64,000 nt of DNA from positions 10,016,001 through 10,080,000 of the forward strand of contig NC_065887.2 of the NCBI RefSeq assembly GCF_932274485.2. The letters run 5' to 3'. Shown here piece by piece: positions 23,801-37,378 of the stretch. Numbering within the stretch: the first letter of the stretch is position 1; each line of letters begins with the position of its first letter. Both the position numbers and the translations under genes were made by a program. Below the pieces are notes generated by a model. That model ran no database searches. It saw only the letters and a list, made by a program, of their open reading frames with translations, and was not told where the DNA came from. The DNA comes from Patella vulgata. Taxonomy: Eukaryota; Mollusca; Gastropoda; Patellidae.

Positions 23801-26545
23801 TATTCACGCACGTATTTACAGATACGGATGTAGTATGAACGGACCTTTAAACTACATTGACGCAACGTATCACGTATACGATACGGATACGCAATACGGA
23901 TGTGAAAAACTCCGCTTGCCAAAAGTCTCTATTGACGCGATGATATGGTTCTCTTTATAAATAGCGAGAGAGAGAGAGAGAGAGGGAGAGGGAGAGAGAG
24001 AGAGAGATGGAGTTTAACGTCCACTCGACACAATCTAGGTCATTTCGGGACTAACATATGGTTTAATTTTATTTCAATAATTCGCTTGCGCGTAAGGGTC
24101 TTTAGCAGTGGGAGGAAACCGGAGGACCCGGAGAAAACTCATGAGGTTGGACAAGCGACCCTACTCCTTGCCACGTACAACCGGGGATTCGAAACCACGC
24201 CAGTTGACCCAATGACAGGCTTTATGATACAGCGCTCACGTGCTAACCCCCCTTTATAAATAGCGGGATATGGCTATTCTGTCAACATGAACGAAACGAA
24301 GGAAATCGGAGCAGAACATCCACAAATAAAAGAAAATGACACCCGTGGGATTATTTCACAAAAACTCGGTCGCACATGGAGTATTATTCTAAACAATATG
24401 TCTGTAATAACTTGAAACTCTGGCACCAACTTGAAATAACTGTTACCTATAGTTCTTGCCAAGGCAGTAGTATGGGAGATTCCTATTTTTTTCAGCAATT
24501 CTTATTAACTATATTTCATTTGATTATTTTAGAGAGAGGAAGCGTTGGGATCTATTTGAAATTACTAGCGATGATAAGGATGCAGAATCCAGCAACGAAT
24601 TTTGGAAAACCCTTAATATGGTGGTTAAAGCTGCCATGTGCTGTGTTTTGTTTGTTTTGGTTTTCGTCACGTCTGTATTAAGCAAGTTATCGTTCCTGAT
24701 AATAGCACACAACATTAATACAACACTCGACGAAGTTGTCTTGGAGAAAGAAGGTCATTGCCCAGTAGACCGCAACTTCACAGAAGGCAACTTGACAGAA
24801 GGCAACTTTACGGAAGGCAACTTCACAGTAAAGTGCAACTTGACAGAAGGTGGCGAAAGATACGTATTGAAGGCGTCTAACCGGATTGTCGACATCCAGT
24901 GGGTATGGGGAATGATCACGATAATCTGCCTGCCTTATATTTTTACCATATTTAAATGTTTCAAGAACATGTGTTTTGAAAAAACCAGAAAACTGAATAA
25001 ACTTTGCTTATTTATCGTAAGTAAATACTTTGAAGTTTAATATTGTCAATACTTAAATTATTTGAACTTAAGGTATTATGGGCCTTTAATCCTTAAAATA
25101 AACAGTCTAAAGGTCATACCCCTAGGGCGTGTCCATGACTTTGATCAGTGCTGCGTCCATGGTGGCAGCAACATCATGTTTTTAGAGTGCGGTCTGGGGT
25201 ATTACCCCTTGACTTTCATAAAATCAGAAGCTCTAAGACAAATTTCTGCTCATTTAGATGTATACATGTATAGGATTAGAGTAGTGGTTCTCAACCTATT
25301 TTTGTCAACGGCACACCTTGGGGCATATGAAAAAAATAGTGGCACACCTGGCTAAATATATATATCAATCTGATTAAAACATAGATCCTATTTCGTTTCG
25401 TTTTCTATAGTTCAAAATTTCGTTTTACTTGTCTTCACTGCACTAGATCACACTGATCAGCAGTGAATTTTCGCTAGGCCGCTACAATCACTGATAAAGA
25501 TGACATCGATGCGACTTAATGAGCCAGAAATATTAATTTTTTTCCTGCGACAAATTAAATTTAAAATTTTTTTTTTTATGTATTTGAAAAATAAATAAAA
25601 GCGTTTGACGTATTTGTAGGTAAAAATTATTTCCTATTTAGTGTAAATGGGTATTAAAATGACTAAAATGCAGCATTCTGCCCGAACCATTAAGGTCTTA
25701 TGTAAACAATGCACGCGCCATTGAGCCAATGATTGACGCCGCGTGCTGTGACGGCACGTGTTAAGGCTGTCATCTTTGACAGAGATATTACTACTAGACT
25801 TGTAATTCTCTGTGAAACAGATTGGCACTAGATAGTGTAGGCCATCGAAATTATAAAAAAAGCGAAACGAAATATAGATCTGTATTTTAATCAAATGGAA
25901 TATTATATGAAAAATATTTGAATTTTGCAAAATAAAAAAAAAATTAAGTGAGCCGGCATACAACCGTAGACAGAGACCAGTCATAGACACATAGAATGAC
26001 TGAAACTAAATAAATAAAAACACTTATCAGTAGACACCAGTGAATACTCAGTTAGGATCACGTGTTTTTTCGCATTTTCTCAGTGTGCCGTTCAGAATTT
26101 CGCGGCACACTTAGGAAGATCTCGCGGCACACCTGTGTACCGCAGCACACTGGTTAAGGTCACTAGATGAGACAGTAGTGAGGCCAAAACGGCGGCAATG
26201 CTTCGCACGTTTGTTTGGTAGATATTATTTCGATGAATGTAGAAGAAGAAAAATGAGCACCCACCCCCCCCCCCCCCACACACACACACACATCTCTGTT
26301 AAATGTCTCACCATTTCGACGCCCTCTCCAAATGCTTAACAGAGTTTAAGTCAACTGGCGTGGTTTCGATTCCCCGGTTGTATCTGTCAAACAGTAGTAT
26401 CGTCTGTCCATCCTTGTGGCTCGCAGGTTTTCTCCGGGTCCTCCGGTTTCCTCCCACTGCTAAAGATCCCTACACTTAAGCGAATTAAAATTGAAACATG
26501 TGTTATCCCAACATGACCTAGCTTGTGTCGAGTTGACGTTAAAAG

Positions 26546-26578
<33 letters not shown>

Positions 26579-29500
26579 TACATAATTCATTTTTAAAATG
26601 GCGGAAGTTATACTTTATGAGATTGGAATGTGAGCATGAAAGGGACATGTTTGTCCACTTTCAGCCAATATTGGTGCTTTTTAAACAATTTTGGTGTGCT
26701 TGTGAGTTGGTGCTTGTTCTCATGAAGATCTTCGACCGGGACAAACTATGTTGATATTTGGGAAATATATTGATCGCGCATTAGTAGAGGGTGTAGGATG
26801 AGACAACTAGATTCCCACATAGACAATCAAAATCATCTAGTTTAGTATTTTCCCGATTTACCAAAACAATTAGCCATGTTAAGTCCTCATTTGAGAAGTG
26901 ATATCAGATGTTCCCGAAAGAGCACCAGCCACCATCACCACTTAAAGCGACGGTTTGGTCCCGAACTTCAGCCGATGATTCTGTCTCCATGTCCCGTCTT
27001 CATTAGCCCAGTTCGGAGCAGAACAGTAGGACGTTAAACCCCATTTCATTTCTATCTCCATATATCATTGAAATGAACACATTTAGAATTACGTGCATTT
27101 GAGTCTAAAAGTCAATTGACGACTGTCTACGAGAAAGTTTGCATTTTCTCCGCTGGCTTCTTTGTATTAAGCATTAATTTTTTCGTCTGTTTTTTTTTGG
27201 TGGTAAATGGGACATATGCCCCATATTCTTTTGAACGCTTAAAATGTTTCTCACTGTAACATAGACTACCTGACTTTTTTTTATACATTTCATCGATACG
27301 TTGTGGGTATTTTTTACTTCAATATGCTTACATTCATATTTCATGTGGCATATAGCAGATCATGAATCGTACTAGTATTACAATGTTTTTCGCTGGGTTA
27401 TATTTCTGATTGTTAGTTTACATTTTTGAGTGAAGTACCGCGCAGTGGACGCTTACTGCTAGCCCCGGATCCATTCACTTAATTTGATATGTACGTTTGT
27501 TTGTGATCTCTGCGCTTTGTATCTTTTCCATAGATTTATTTTGTGTAACTATGTGTGGTGCAGTCCCCCTGCACTTACTAATATATTTAAGTTCTATTAC
27601 GTTTTGTTTATTTTCATTTCAGGCATTGGTTCTGGAAACAATTCATTCCGTGGGACTTGGTATATTCGTGTACATCGTCGCTCCGTTTGGTGATGCACTG
27701 TTCACTCTCACTATCGTACAGAGTGTAGCCATTGTTCCATCACTCTTCCGCTGCATTCCAAGCACCAATAAAGAACATGAAACTAAATGGAGAAGTGTAC
27801 CGTTGTCCATCCTGACATCGTTAGTACACGTGGGTTTTCTAGGTGTACTGTGCTACCGGACAATGTCCTTACAATCTGGACATTTTCTATTATTCATAAT
27901 TTGTTGCCCAGTATCAATTTTAATGATTTCTGTCGTTTGGTGGGAAAACTTTATCCCAAACCATGGTCGGATTACTTCCAGACAGCAGTGGAAGGCCATG
28001 AGCAACTTCGCGCTTACCAAATTAGCAGTAAGAATACGTCGGACAAAAATAGACCTTTACGTAAATATATGGAAACTTATTCTAAACGTTGCCATACCGC
28101 TTGTTATATTTGCCCCGGGTGGCTGTGCCTCGGTTCTTTATTTCACCTCCACGAAGGCTACAGAATGCTCTATACTGGGTAACCTAACTTTGGTCTATAA
28201 CCCACATGAATTTTCCATCTCCTACTTACCATTAATAATGGCAGCAGTAAATTTTGCTTTGAGCGGTATTGGTTTCAAAATGGCAAAAGCCGCATGTAAG
28301 ATTCGTTCCCAGATCGCTTGCTTCTCCCTGCCGCTGGTTCTGACTACACCCATAACATTTATACTTGTTTTAGTGTCTTACAAAAAGGACTTTGTAGGTG
28401 ATATCTTTGGACCTGATGTGGCTTGGTTCCACTTAAATAGTGACCAAGGGTTGTTAGAATTTCTGGAAACCTATGTATTAACGCTGTGGCTACCTATCTT
28501 GCCAATAATGTTTTTGGTTTTCCTGATAACAGTTAACCATATTTGGATTCCGGGTGCAGATCGAGTTGCGCGTACTAGCATGTAAGTTTAATAAACACGA
28601 CATCTTTGATTTGGGAACCAATTGATGTGTTGATTTGTTTTGCTGGATAACAATATTGAAAAATAAGCGAAACGAAATCGAGTTTAACGTTCTAGTGCTC
28701 TGCTCCTACTGAGCTAATGAAGACGGGCATACGCCATACAGTGTGCTAGGGGGGGCACTATAGACCATTCTTATATCGAATTCCAACTTACGTGCCTACA
28801 TGAAAACTTGTAGATGCCTAACTTTTGCCAATGTTGCAATATCAGCGATCGTGTGTTCAGAAGTCTGCTGCTTAATTAACCAAATTTAATACAGATTAAG
28901 GATTTATTCCACCGAATTGTACACATTCTGTTAAGAATTTACCGCCATCAGTAATCGAAATATGGCAATCAGATCAGCACATCGCTTTGACCAAAATCAA
29001 AGAAGTCCGTTAAAGATGCATTATGTAAGAGATAAATCTTATATAAACTATTATTTAGAACTTTTTTTTTACAGAGCAAGCCTATAATTAAAAACTTATA
29101 AACCACCGGATGGCTGAGATTTAAAAGGATTAAAACACCCGCGAGATTTAAAAATTTAACGATACAATGGACAATCGAGACTTAGCCTCGATTGTCAAGT
29201 ATCGTTGCTACGATAATGAACACTCTACTCTTAATCTTTAAAATATTCATTCTTCATTATCTTTTTTTGAACTATTATAGCAAGAATGGCCAGCTTTTCA
29301 TCTGAATCTTGCATAAGGCAACTTTAACATTTCTGTTCTATTATCTTACAGTCAGGGGTTTGGTGGCCATTAATTTTATACGAAGAACATCGTGCCTTTG
29401 GCACCAAACCAAATTTTTTTATCCTTAGGTATTTACGAGGTTCCCGCCAAGAAATTTTGGGCTGTGAGGAACACGGTTAACGCCTACCTCACAACCCCCC

Positions 29501-32500
29501 GTACGTGTTTGAGAGCTCGCAGACCACCGCAAGAAACCGGGTGAAAATATTGTATGTGCAGAACCGAAAGTCTCTACGGCCAGCCTGCGTTGTTTTACGG
29601 TGCCAAACACACGCAAGTGACGCGTAAGTCTCGTGCACTGGTTTAACCAAATTTCCCCCGTAGACTACCCGTAGTACATAAGGAGAGGTGATCAAGAATT
29701 GTCATTGACATCGCTGAAGTACATGTAATGCATACCTTACAAAGGTTCTAAATTGAGATTCTTAAAGGGACATTATGGGAAATTAGATAACGAGCTGGCA
29801 GTTCTCACTATAATAGTTAAAAACTAGATAATGTTATGGAATTTGCTGAAAATTTCAGTCAAATTGATCCACTCTGAACCGAGACATTAGCTTTTAAATA
29901 AATAAAGTCGGTACGATAAAATAAAAACATAGTCTCAATTATCCATTTTTGGATTCAATCATCAATGAGCGTTGAGCAGCAGATCGGATTCAAATCCAGT
30001 ATATATCGCAGGCTAGCGATGAGATCGAGAATGGATTATGGTCTGGATAAGTTAATTAAAGATACATTATTGGAGATTCGAGAACGAGTTGGCAGTTCTC
30101 ACTATAATAATTAAAAACTAGATAGCGTAAAGGCAATTTGCTGAAAATTTCATTCAAATTGATCCACTATGACCCGAGAAGTCAGCGAATAAAATTTCTG
30201 CGTAGCCTCGGTCATCATTACTAAAGTCAGTACGTTAAACAGCATAGTCTCGATTATCCATTTAATCGTTTAATCGAGAAGGAAAGTTATGCAGTAAATT
30301 GGATCACAATCCACTTACGATCGCAGGCTAGCGATGCCATCTAGAGTTGATTATGGTCTGCATAAGTTAATTAATGTCTAATTAATAATTTAGATAACAT
30401 TTCAGGCCTAAAGAAAGACCTGCAATAGACAGATTTAGCTCTTGCATAATGTATGTTTAATGTCTAATTAATAATTTAGAAACAAATTCAGGCCTAAAGA
30501 AAGACCTGCAATGGGCAGATTTAGCTCTTGCATAATGTATGTTTAAGTTTATTTGTTAATTGTTATTGTTGTATAACTTCGAGAATGTCATTTTGGCCAT
30601 TTGAGAGGGGTTCCAAATAAACCCGTGAAGTGTTCACTATCAATCTGATTAAAACACAGGTCTATATTTCGTTTCGTTTCTTTATAATTTTGATGGTTTC
30701 TACTACATGAAGATCTGACCGGTTGTATGGAGGGTCGCGTCAGAGGTCATACGAACGGCGACTTTTGACCTTATGACGTTAGACATTTGATTAACCTATC
30801 AGCGTTTATGTTTCTATTGGGTTACCCTTGCAGTTCTATGCAACTCACACCGTTTCATAGGCTAATCCGTCACATCAATAGGAACGCGGGTTATAACAAC
30901 TCTTCCGGATGCTACAAGTAAAACGAAAATTTGAATTATACAAACGAAACGAAATCGGATCTGTGTTTTAATCAGATTGCGCCAATACTTGGCGGCGATG
31001 TCACTTCAGAGAAAGCGGACGTTAAGTGTGGTTTAATGGTCGAGAGCGAGACATTGAGTAATATATTGAAACAACACGAGTGACTTGTTTCAATATATTA
31101 CGCAATGTCTTAAGCTCGAGACCATTAAACAACTTAAAATACAGACACTTGCACGTGCTTTGCAATGAAATAATATACGCCTGGCACATTGCCCGTACCA
31201 TTATTTGAAATAATGGTACGCCAACATCAACGGATTGCGTCACATCTGTATTTTAAATAAAGCTATTTCACACAAACACGCACACTCATTCACTCACGCT
31301 GCGTTCGATTCGTGTCGCCTTTATGGTCAATACGACTTGGAAACATTGCTCAAAACATGCTCCGGGTCATACCTTCTTCGTTTAAAGTCAAAATAACTCT
31401 ATTTGCGTTAACGTTACATGAATCGAAGTCAGGGGGATGTCTCTAAAGTTGATTATTCTAACTTTCTTCACCTTTTATCGTTTCAGGCTGTTCTCAAAAC
31501 CATTATATTGCGGGGTATTCTTTGATCAATCTTTACTTCTACACAGAAGGACAGACGATAATTTCTTCAGAAGAATTGAAGCCGAGGTAATTTTGAAATG
31601 AAATGCGGTTTAACGGCCTACTTTTCTGCAGCGACTGGGCGAACGAAGACGGACATTCAGTGTGCAAAGAGGGATATTTTGTCCCGACGGCGGCACAGTG
31701 GTTTGTGTTTCCATCCTTGTCAGACCCTCCGTCCTGCACCACGGATAAGGTTAAACCACGCCCGGAAAATCCCGCGCAACTTTCTCGGCCAACACAGGGA
31801 GTGGACAGTGGACACGCGACCTGCTTAGTAAGTCTATGTCTTAAGTCTGGCTCACAACCCGTCGTACGTGCTACTAGCTCACAACCCGCCGTACGTGCTA
31901 CTAGCTCACAACCCGCCGTACGTGCTACTAGCCCACAACCCACCGTACGCCCTACTCGCAAACAACCCGCCGTACGTGCTACTAGCTCACAACCTGCCGT
32001 ACGTGCTACTAGCCCACAACCCGCAGATACAAAATTTTCACCGGGTTTCGTGCGGCTGATCTGTGAGCTACCAAACCCTACGACCCGTGCATGTCATAAC
32101 ACGTACGGCGGGGTGTGAGCTATAGGCTTTACTCGCTGTGCCTCCACAGCTCCCCGGACAGGGGACTCAGCGGGCTTGTTTTAAGTATACTAGCAGATAC
32201 TAGCAGAGTAATGAATTGATTATGAGTTTCTAAATTTATTCTAACAGGATAAGTTGAACAAGATTCTACAGGAGAAAGGGTATTATGATACGCAGGAAGA
32301 TATTGAACAGCACAAAATGTCTTTGAGAAAATCAGGAATGGTGCCATTAATTTATGCTTGTGCCACCCTGTGGCGGGAAAATGCAAAGGAAATGACTCAA
32401 CTTTTTAAATCTATCTTACGGTAAATTAGAATATTTGTACGTGTTTACACCCATTAATAATTCCTTTTCTGCAACGACTGGGCTAATGGAGGCGCCATGT

Positions 32501-35500
32501 AGTGTGCTGTTAGGGATAATTTACGTTGACAGCGGCGCTAACAGCCTACTTTTATTTCGAATTCCAGTGTTCAATGTGTACGCAGGACCTCGGATTTTCG
32601 TTCCATCCGAATGACTACGAGCTGTTCCTTGCTAGACCGTCCGTTCTGAAACACCGACAAGGGAAACCACTCTGGAACTTTGTCGGTCAACTCCGGATGA
32701 GAACCCGGGACTTTCTGGTTACAGAGCCAGCTTCTTACTCACTGAACCACCGCGACACCCTAATTCTGTGTTTGTCTTGTGAAGAGTCGATAAGTCAGTT
32801 ATTTTTTAAGGTAGCACCCCTTTCGTTCGCAAATCTCAGAATTATCTCCTTTGCGTTCAGACTTTCCTATCATAGCGATATAGCAAGGCCGGTATAAATA
32901 CTGCCTAAACGTCATCTGAACATTTAGCCTTTAAAAGGCCTAATGATCGTATCCCAATCCCAAAGCAACGAGTGTTTGCACTCGGCAAACCTCGGAAGAT
33001 TCCGTTAATCTACATCTAGATCGGATGTATGACGGTAACTGATATGTACCTTCGCCTATACAATTGCGATGCGACACCGGTTTACTTAGTAGGAACACTT
33101 GCTTCTTTTAAAAAAAAGTTATCAAAATTGCGTCGTTCGAAGCATGTGTAGAATTTACAGTGCAAAGTTGTCCTTGTTTAAAGAAAATCGAATAAACTTG
33201 AAAGATAAACAGCTTCAGACTTTGAAATATTTGTATGATAAAACATTCTTCAAAGGCGTCGTCATGGGCGACGCCGTTGGTAATCTGGGAACTTGAAAAT
33301 AGTTCAATGGCGGACTTCGTCATTCAGCCGAGGCTAGATGTAGGGTACTGGAATCTGCTGAGGTTTGCCGAGTGCGAGTGTTTGGTCCAGGGCACCGAAT
33401 CACGATTTGCAAGACATAAACTAACCCAGAACACGAACATTCATAATAACATTATTGTCGTTTCGAGGCTTCATTATGTTGGTTTTCGTCTTTTTCAGAT
33501 TTTAATAACAAAATTCTTTAAGGTCAATTTCTTCAATTATTCTAGCAAACATCCTTTTATTCCTTTCAGAATGGACTTCGACCAATTCCAGAAGGCCATG
33601 CACCAAACCATGTCTGGCGAGGTTGATAAAGACATGTACGAATTTGAAGGTAAATCAACATTGTAGTCAGAGCAATGCAATCAGGGAGCCGCGGTGGCTT
33701 AGTGAGTAGGAAGCTTGCTCGTTAGCCTGGGGGTCTAGGGTTCGCTGTATTTAGCTGCGTGTTCGATAGCTTTATAAAAACTATAAGGAATGGGTTTAGT
33801 CGCCAGACGACTTGATATCTGGACATTGTATAGATTGGGCGTGATAATAATAATAATAATAATAATAATAAGGTTTATATAGGCCCTTTTCCATGTTGAC
33901 ACATATTCATAAATGATGAGTATGGTTCTACTAGTAAAACTGTCGAAACAGGACATTCTTTAATGTGAATTTAAATGGATTAAAGTCTGTTGATTCTTGA
34001 TCTGATGTGGAAGTTCATTCCATAATCAAGGACCTGCTGAAATGAATGGAAAAGACAATGCCATGGTCATCGGGTATATGTGGCAACATAGGTCAGGTCA
34101 TTCAGTATTTGTCTACCGCCATTCGCTCGGTCCTAATAACAGAAGATGATCAGTTTCTTAAATGTAGGATTTATTTATATCGGGAACATAAACATACAAA
34201 CACAGGAACATAAATCAAACAGGAACTAAACTACACCAGAAATATAATCGATAACATTGATAGAGTACATTAAGATAATCATGCCACCCTTCTGCCTCGG
34301 CAGCTACTGAACTCGGATTTAAACAGACAATGACACTAACAAAGTGTTACAAAGAAACGATCTGATTAAAATACAGATCTGTATTTCGTTTCGGTTTTTT
34401 TATTTTTATACTTCCCATGGCCTACACTACACGAATACTGTCCAGTTGTACTGTGAGGTCGCGTAAGGGGTCATACGAGCGGCTTTTGACCCTATGGCGT
34501 CAGTCATTGATTGATCAATCAGCGTTATGTCTCTAGCTGGTTAACCACAGTTCCGTGTAATTCGCACCAAGAACTCGCCGTAACAGACCGTTTCATTGGC
34601 TTATTCCTCACATCAGCTAGAACGCCTGTTATTTAACAACTCTTCCATGTCCTAGTGTTGTGGAGACAAGTAAAACGAAATTTTGAACTATAAAAAACGA
34701 AACGAAATATGACCTGTGTTTTAATCAGACTGACAAAGAAAAGGTATCGTGGTAATTATTTGAATCCTTCTTTTTCGTTTTGCAGCTCACATATTCTTTG
34801 ATGATGCCTTTGTTGTTGATGATAAGACAGGGGAGTATAAAGTGAATAGTTATGTTAAACAGATGATACGTACATTACAGATAGCTATCAGGTATGATTG
34901 ACAGTAACGTCCTATTGCTCTGCTCCGACTGGGCTAATGAAGACGGACCTACGCCATACAGTGTGCTATGACAAAAATGTTACCCGGACAGCGGTACTAC
35001 GGCCTACTCTTATATCGAATTCCAAATATAATTTCTTGTATTGTGAAATCGGGAAAAGCATTATTGTTTGTCTCAATCCGTCAATGTTATTTGCTTCTTG
35101 ATCTGAAGTTCACGCTATAATAGTTTAAAAATAGATAATAAGAAGCGAATATATTGAAACTTTTCACTGTTTGAAGAATAGCGTAGTTTCGATTTTCAGA
35201 TAGAAATTGGAATGAGACCTGTTATTTGATAATCTCGCTTACGAACATGGAATTACCGGACTTTATAATTAGTCATGGCTTAATGTAATTCTTGAAATAT
35301 TGTCCACGTTACAGGTGCCTGTGGGTAAGACGCTGGCACGCTAGTCTGTAAGTCGCGTGTTCGATCCCTGCATTGACCGAAAAGTTCATCAGGATTTTCC
35401 GACTTGGTTTCCCTATGTCAGGGGTGCAGGAGCAAGAGGAAGGGCCTAACAAGGACAGTTGTCTAGTCGTTCGAATGGGACGAAAAACCGATGGGGGTTT

Positions 35501-37322
35501 AACGTCCTATTGTTCTGCTCCTATACTGGGCTAATGAAAACGGGCATACGCCATACAGTGTGCTCTGAGGGAAATTTTGCCCGGGCAGCGGCACTACGGC
35601 CTACTCTTATATCGAATTCCAACTGCCAGGGGATATTTTACGCGCATTCCAATATATACACTTGACCTCGGTTTTTGACATTTCATTTCATTTCATTTCA
35701 TTTCATTTCATTTCATTTCATTTACCCACCACTGACATTATTAGCAAGGTAGTATTGTTATATTGGACGCATGCTAACGTAATATAATCTCAATCGTGAT
35801 GGCGGCGGGGGGGTGGGGGGGTGGATGGCTGAATGGTTAGCGTGCGCGCGCTGTATCATAAAGTCTGTCATTAAGTCGACTGGTGTGGTTTCGAATCCCC
35901 GGTTGTACGTGGCAAGGAGTAGGGTCGCCTTTCCAACCTCGTGGGTTTTCTCCGGGTCCTCCGGTTTCCTCCCACTGCTAAAGACCCCTACGCGCAAGCG
36001 AATTATGTAAATAAAATTAAACCATATGTTAGTCCCGAAATGACCTGGTTTGTGTCGAGTGGACGTTAAACCCCATTTCTCTCTCTCTCGCTCTCTCTCC
36101 ATCGTGATACAATAGTTCAATAAACCGGTAAATTATTTTTGATTTAATTTCTTTTTTTTCAGTTCTGTACACCGCAACAAAATTTATGTAGATCCACCCA
36201 CGAATTACAAGACCCCATACGGAGGGAGACTAGAATGGACTCTTCCGGGAGATAACAAGTTGATTGTCCATCTTAAAGATAAAAAGTTAATAAGGATTAA
36301 AAAACGATGGAGTCAGGTTGGTTTATATACCGTTCGGACACGGATATTACTCGTTTATCTTTTTTATATGAAAGGAGTGTATGCTCTCCCTTCACAGCCA
36401 TTACCTTTTAGAAAATGAAATGAAATGAAATGGGGTTTAACGTCCTACTGTTCTGCTCCTAACCTGGGCTAATGAAGACGGGCATACGCCATACAGTGTG
36501 CTATGAGGGAAATTTTGCCCGGGCAGCGGCACTACGGCCTACTCTTATATCGAATTCTAACTGCCAAGGGATCTTTTACGTGCACGCCAATGTGTACACG
36601 GGACCTCGGTTTTTCGTCCCATCCGAACGACTAGACAGCTTTCCTTGTCAGCCCCTCCGTCCTGCATCACTGACAAGGGAGAACCACGCCGGAAAATCTG
36701 GATGAACTTTCTCGGCCAATGCAGGGATCGAACACCCGACCTCCAGGCTAGCGAGCTAGCGTCTTACCCACTTAGCCACGTGATCCCCATTACCTTTTAG
36801 ATGACAGGACTATAAATATCGGGCCTACCCATCAGTCTATCTGACTTACTGACCATTCCTTCACAGTTATTACTGTTTTAGACGAAAGGAATATACACCA
36901 TTCCTTCACAGTTATTACTGTTTTAGACGAAAGGAATATACACCATTCCTTCACAGTTATTACTGTTTTAGACGAAAGGAATATACACCATGCCTTCACA
37001 GTTATTACTGTTTTAGACGAAAGGAATATACACCATTCCTTCACAGTTATTACTGTTTTAGACGAAAGGAATATACACCATTCCTTCACAGTTATTACTG
37101 TTTTAGACGAAAGGAATATACACCATTCCTTCACAGTTATTACTGTTTTAGACGAAAGGAATATACACCATTCCTTCACAGTTATTACTGTTTTAGACGA
37201 AAGGAATATACATTATCTTGGATTTGTACGCGACAAGAAGTAGGGTAGCGCCTATCTAACATTGTTAGTTTGTTTTTTTCAGCATTTTCATTTCACTGTT
37301 CTCCGGTTGGCTCCCGATAGAG

Positions 37323-37378
<56 letters not shown>

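Larger units (their letters stand above)
25282..26165. mobile_element. hAT-like nonautonomous element, carrying two nested MITEs
   Basis: The left end reads TAGTGGTTCTCAACC and the right end, on the other strand, TAGTGACCTTAACC; both are followed by GGCACACC-type words, as in hAT elements. Flanks GATTAGAG and GATGAGAC agree at 6 of 8 bases. Without the two inner elements only about 340 bp remain, and no transposase is seen. Confidence 0.7.

Noticed and set aside
31539-32118. Open frames on both strands with repeated RTAGCELVA / VRATSSQPA peptides
   Set aside because: Produced by the 27-bp minisatellite and a truncated SINE-1.
36832-37179. 115-codon minus-strand frame with a 15-residue repeat
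   Set aside because: It is the translation of a 45-bp minisatellite; no start context, domain or splice support.
36853-37212. CRISPR-like array
   Set aside because: The repeats are directly adjacent with no unique spacers, in an intron of an animal gene.
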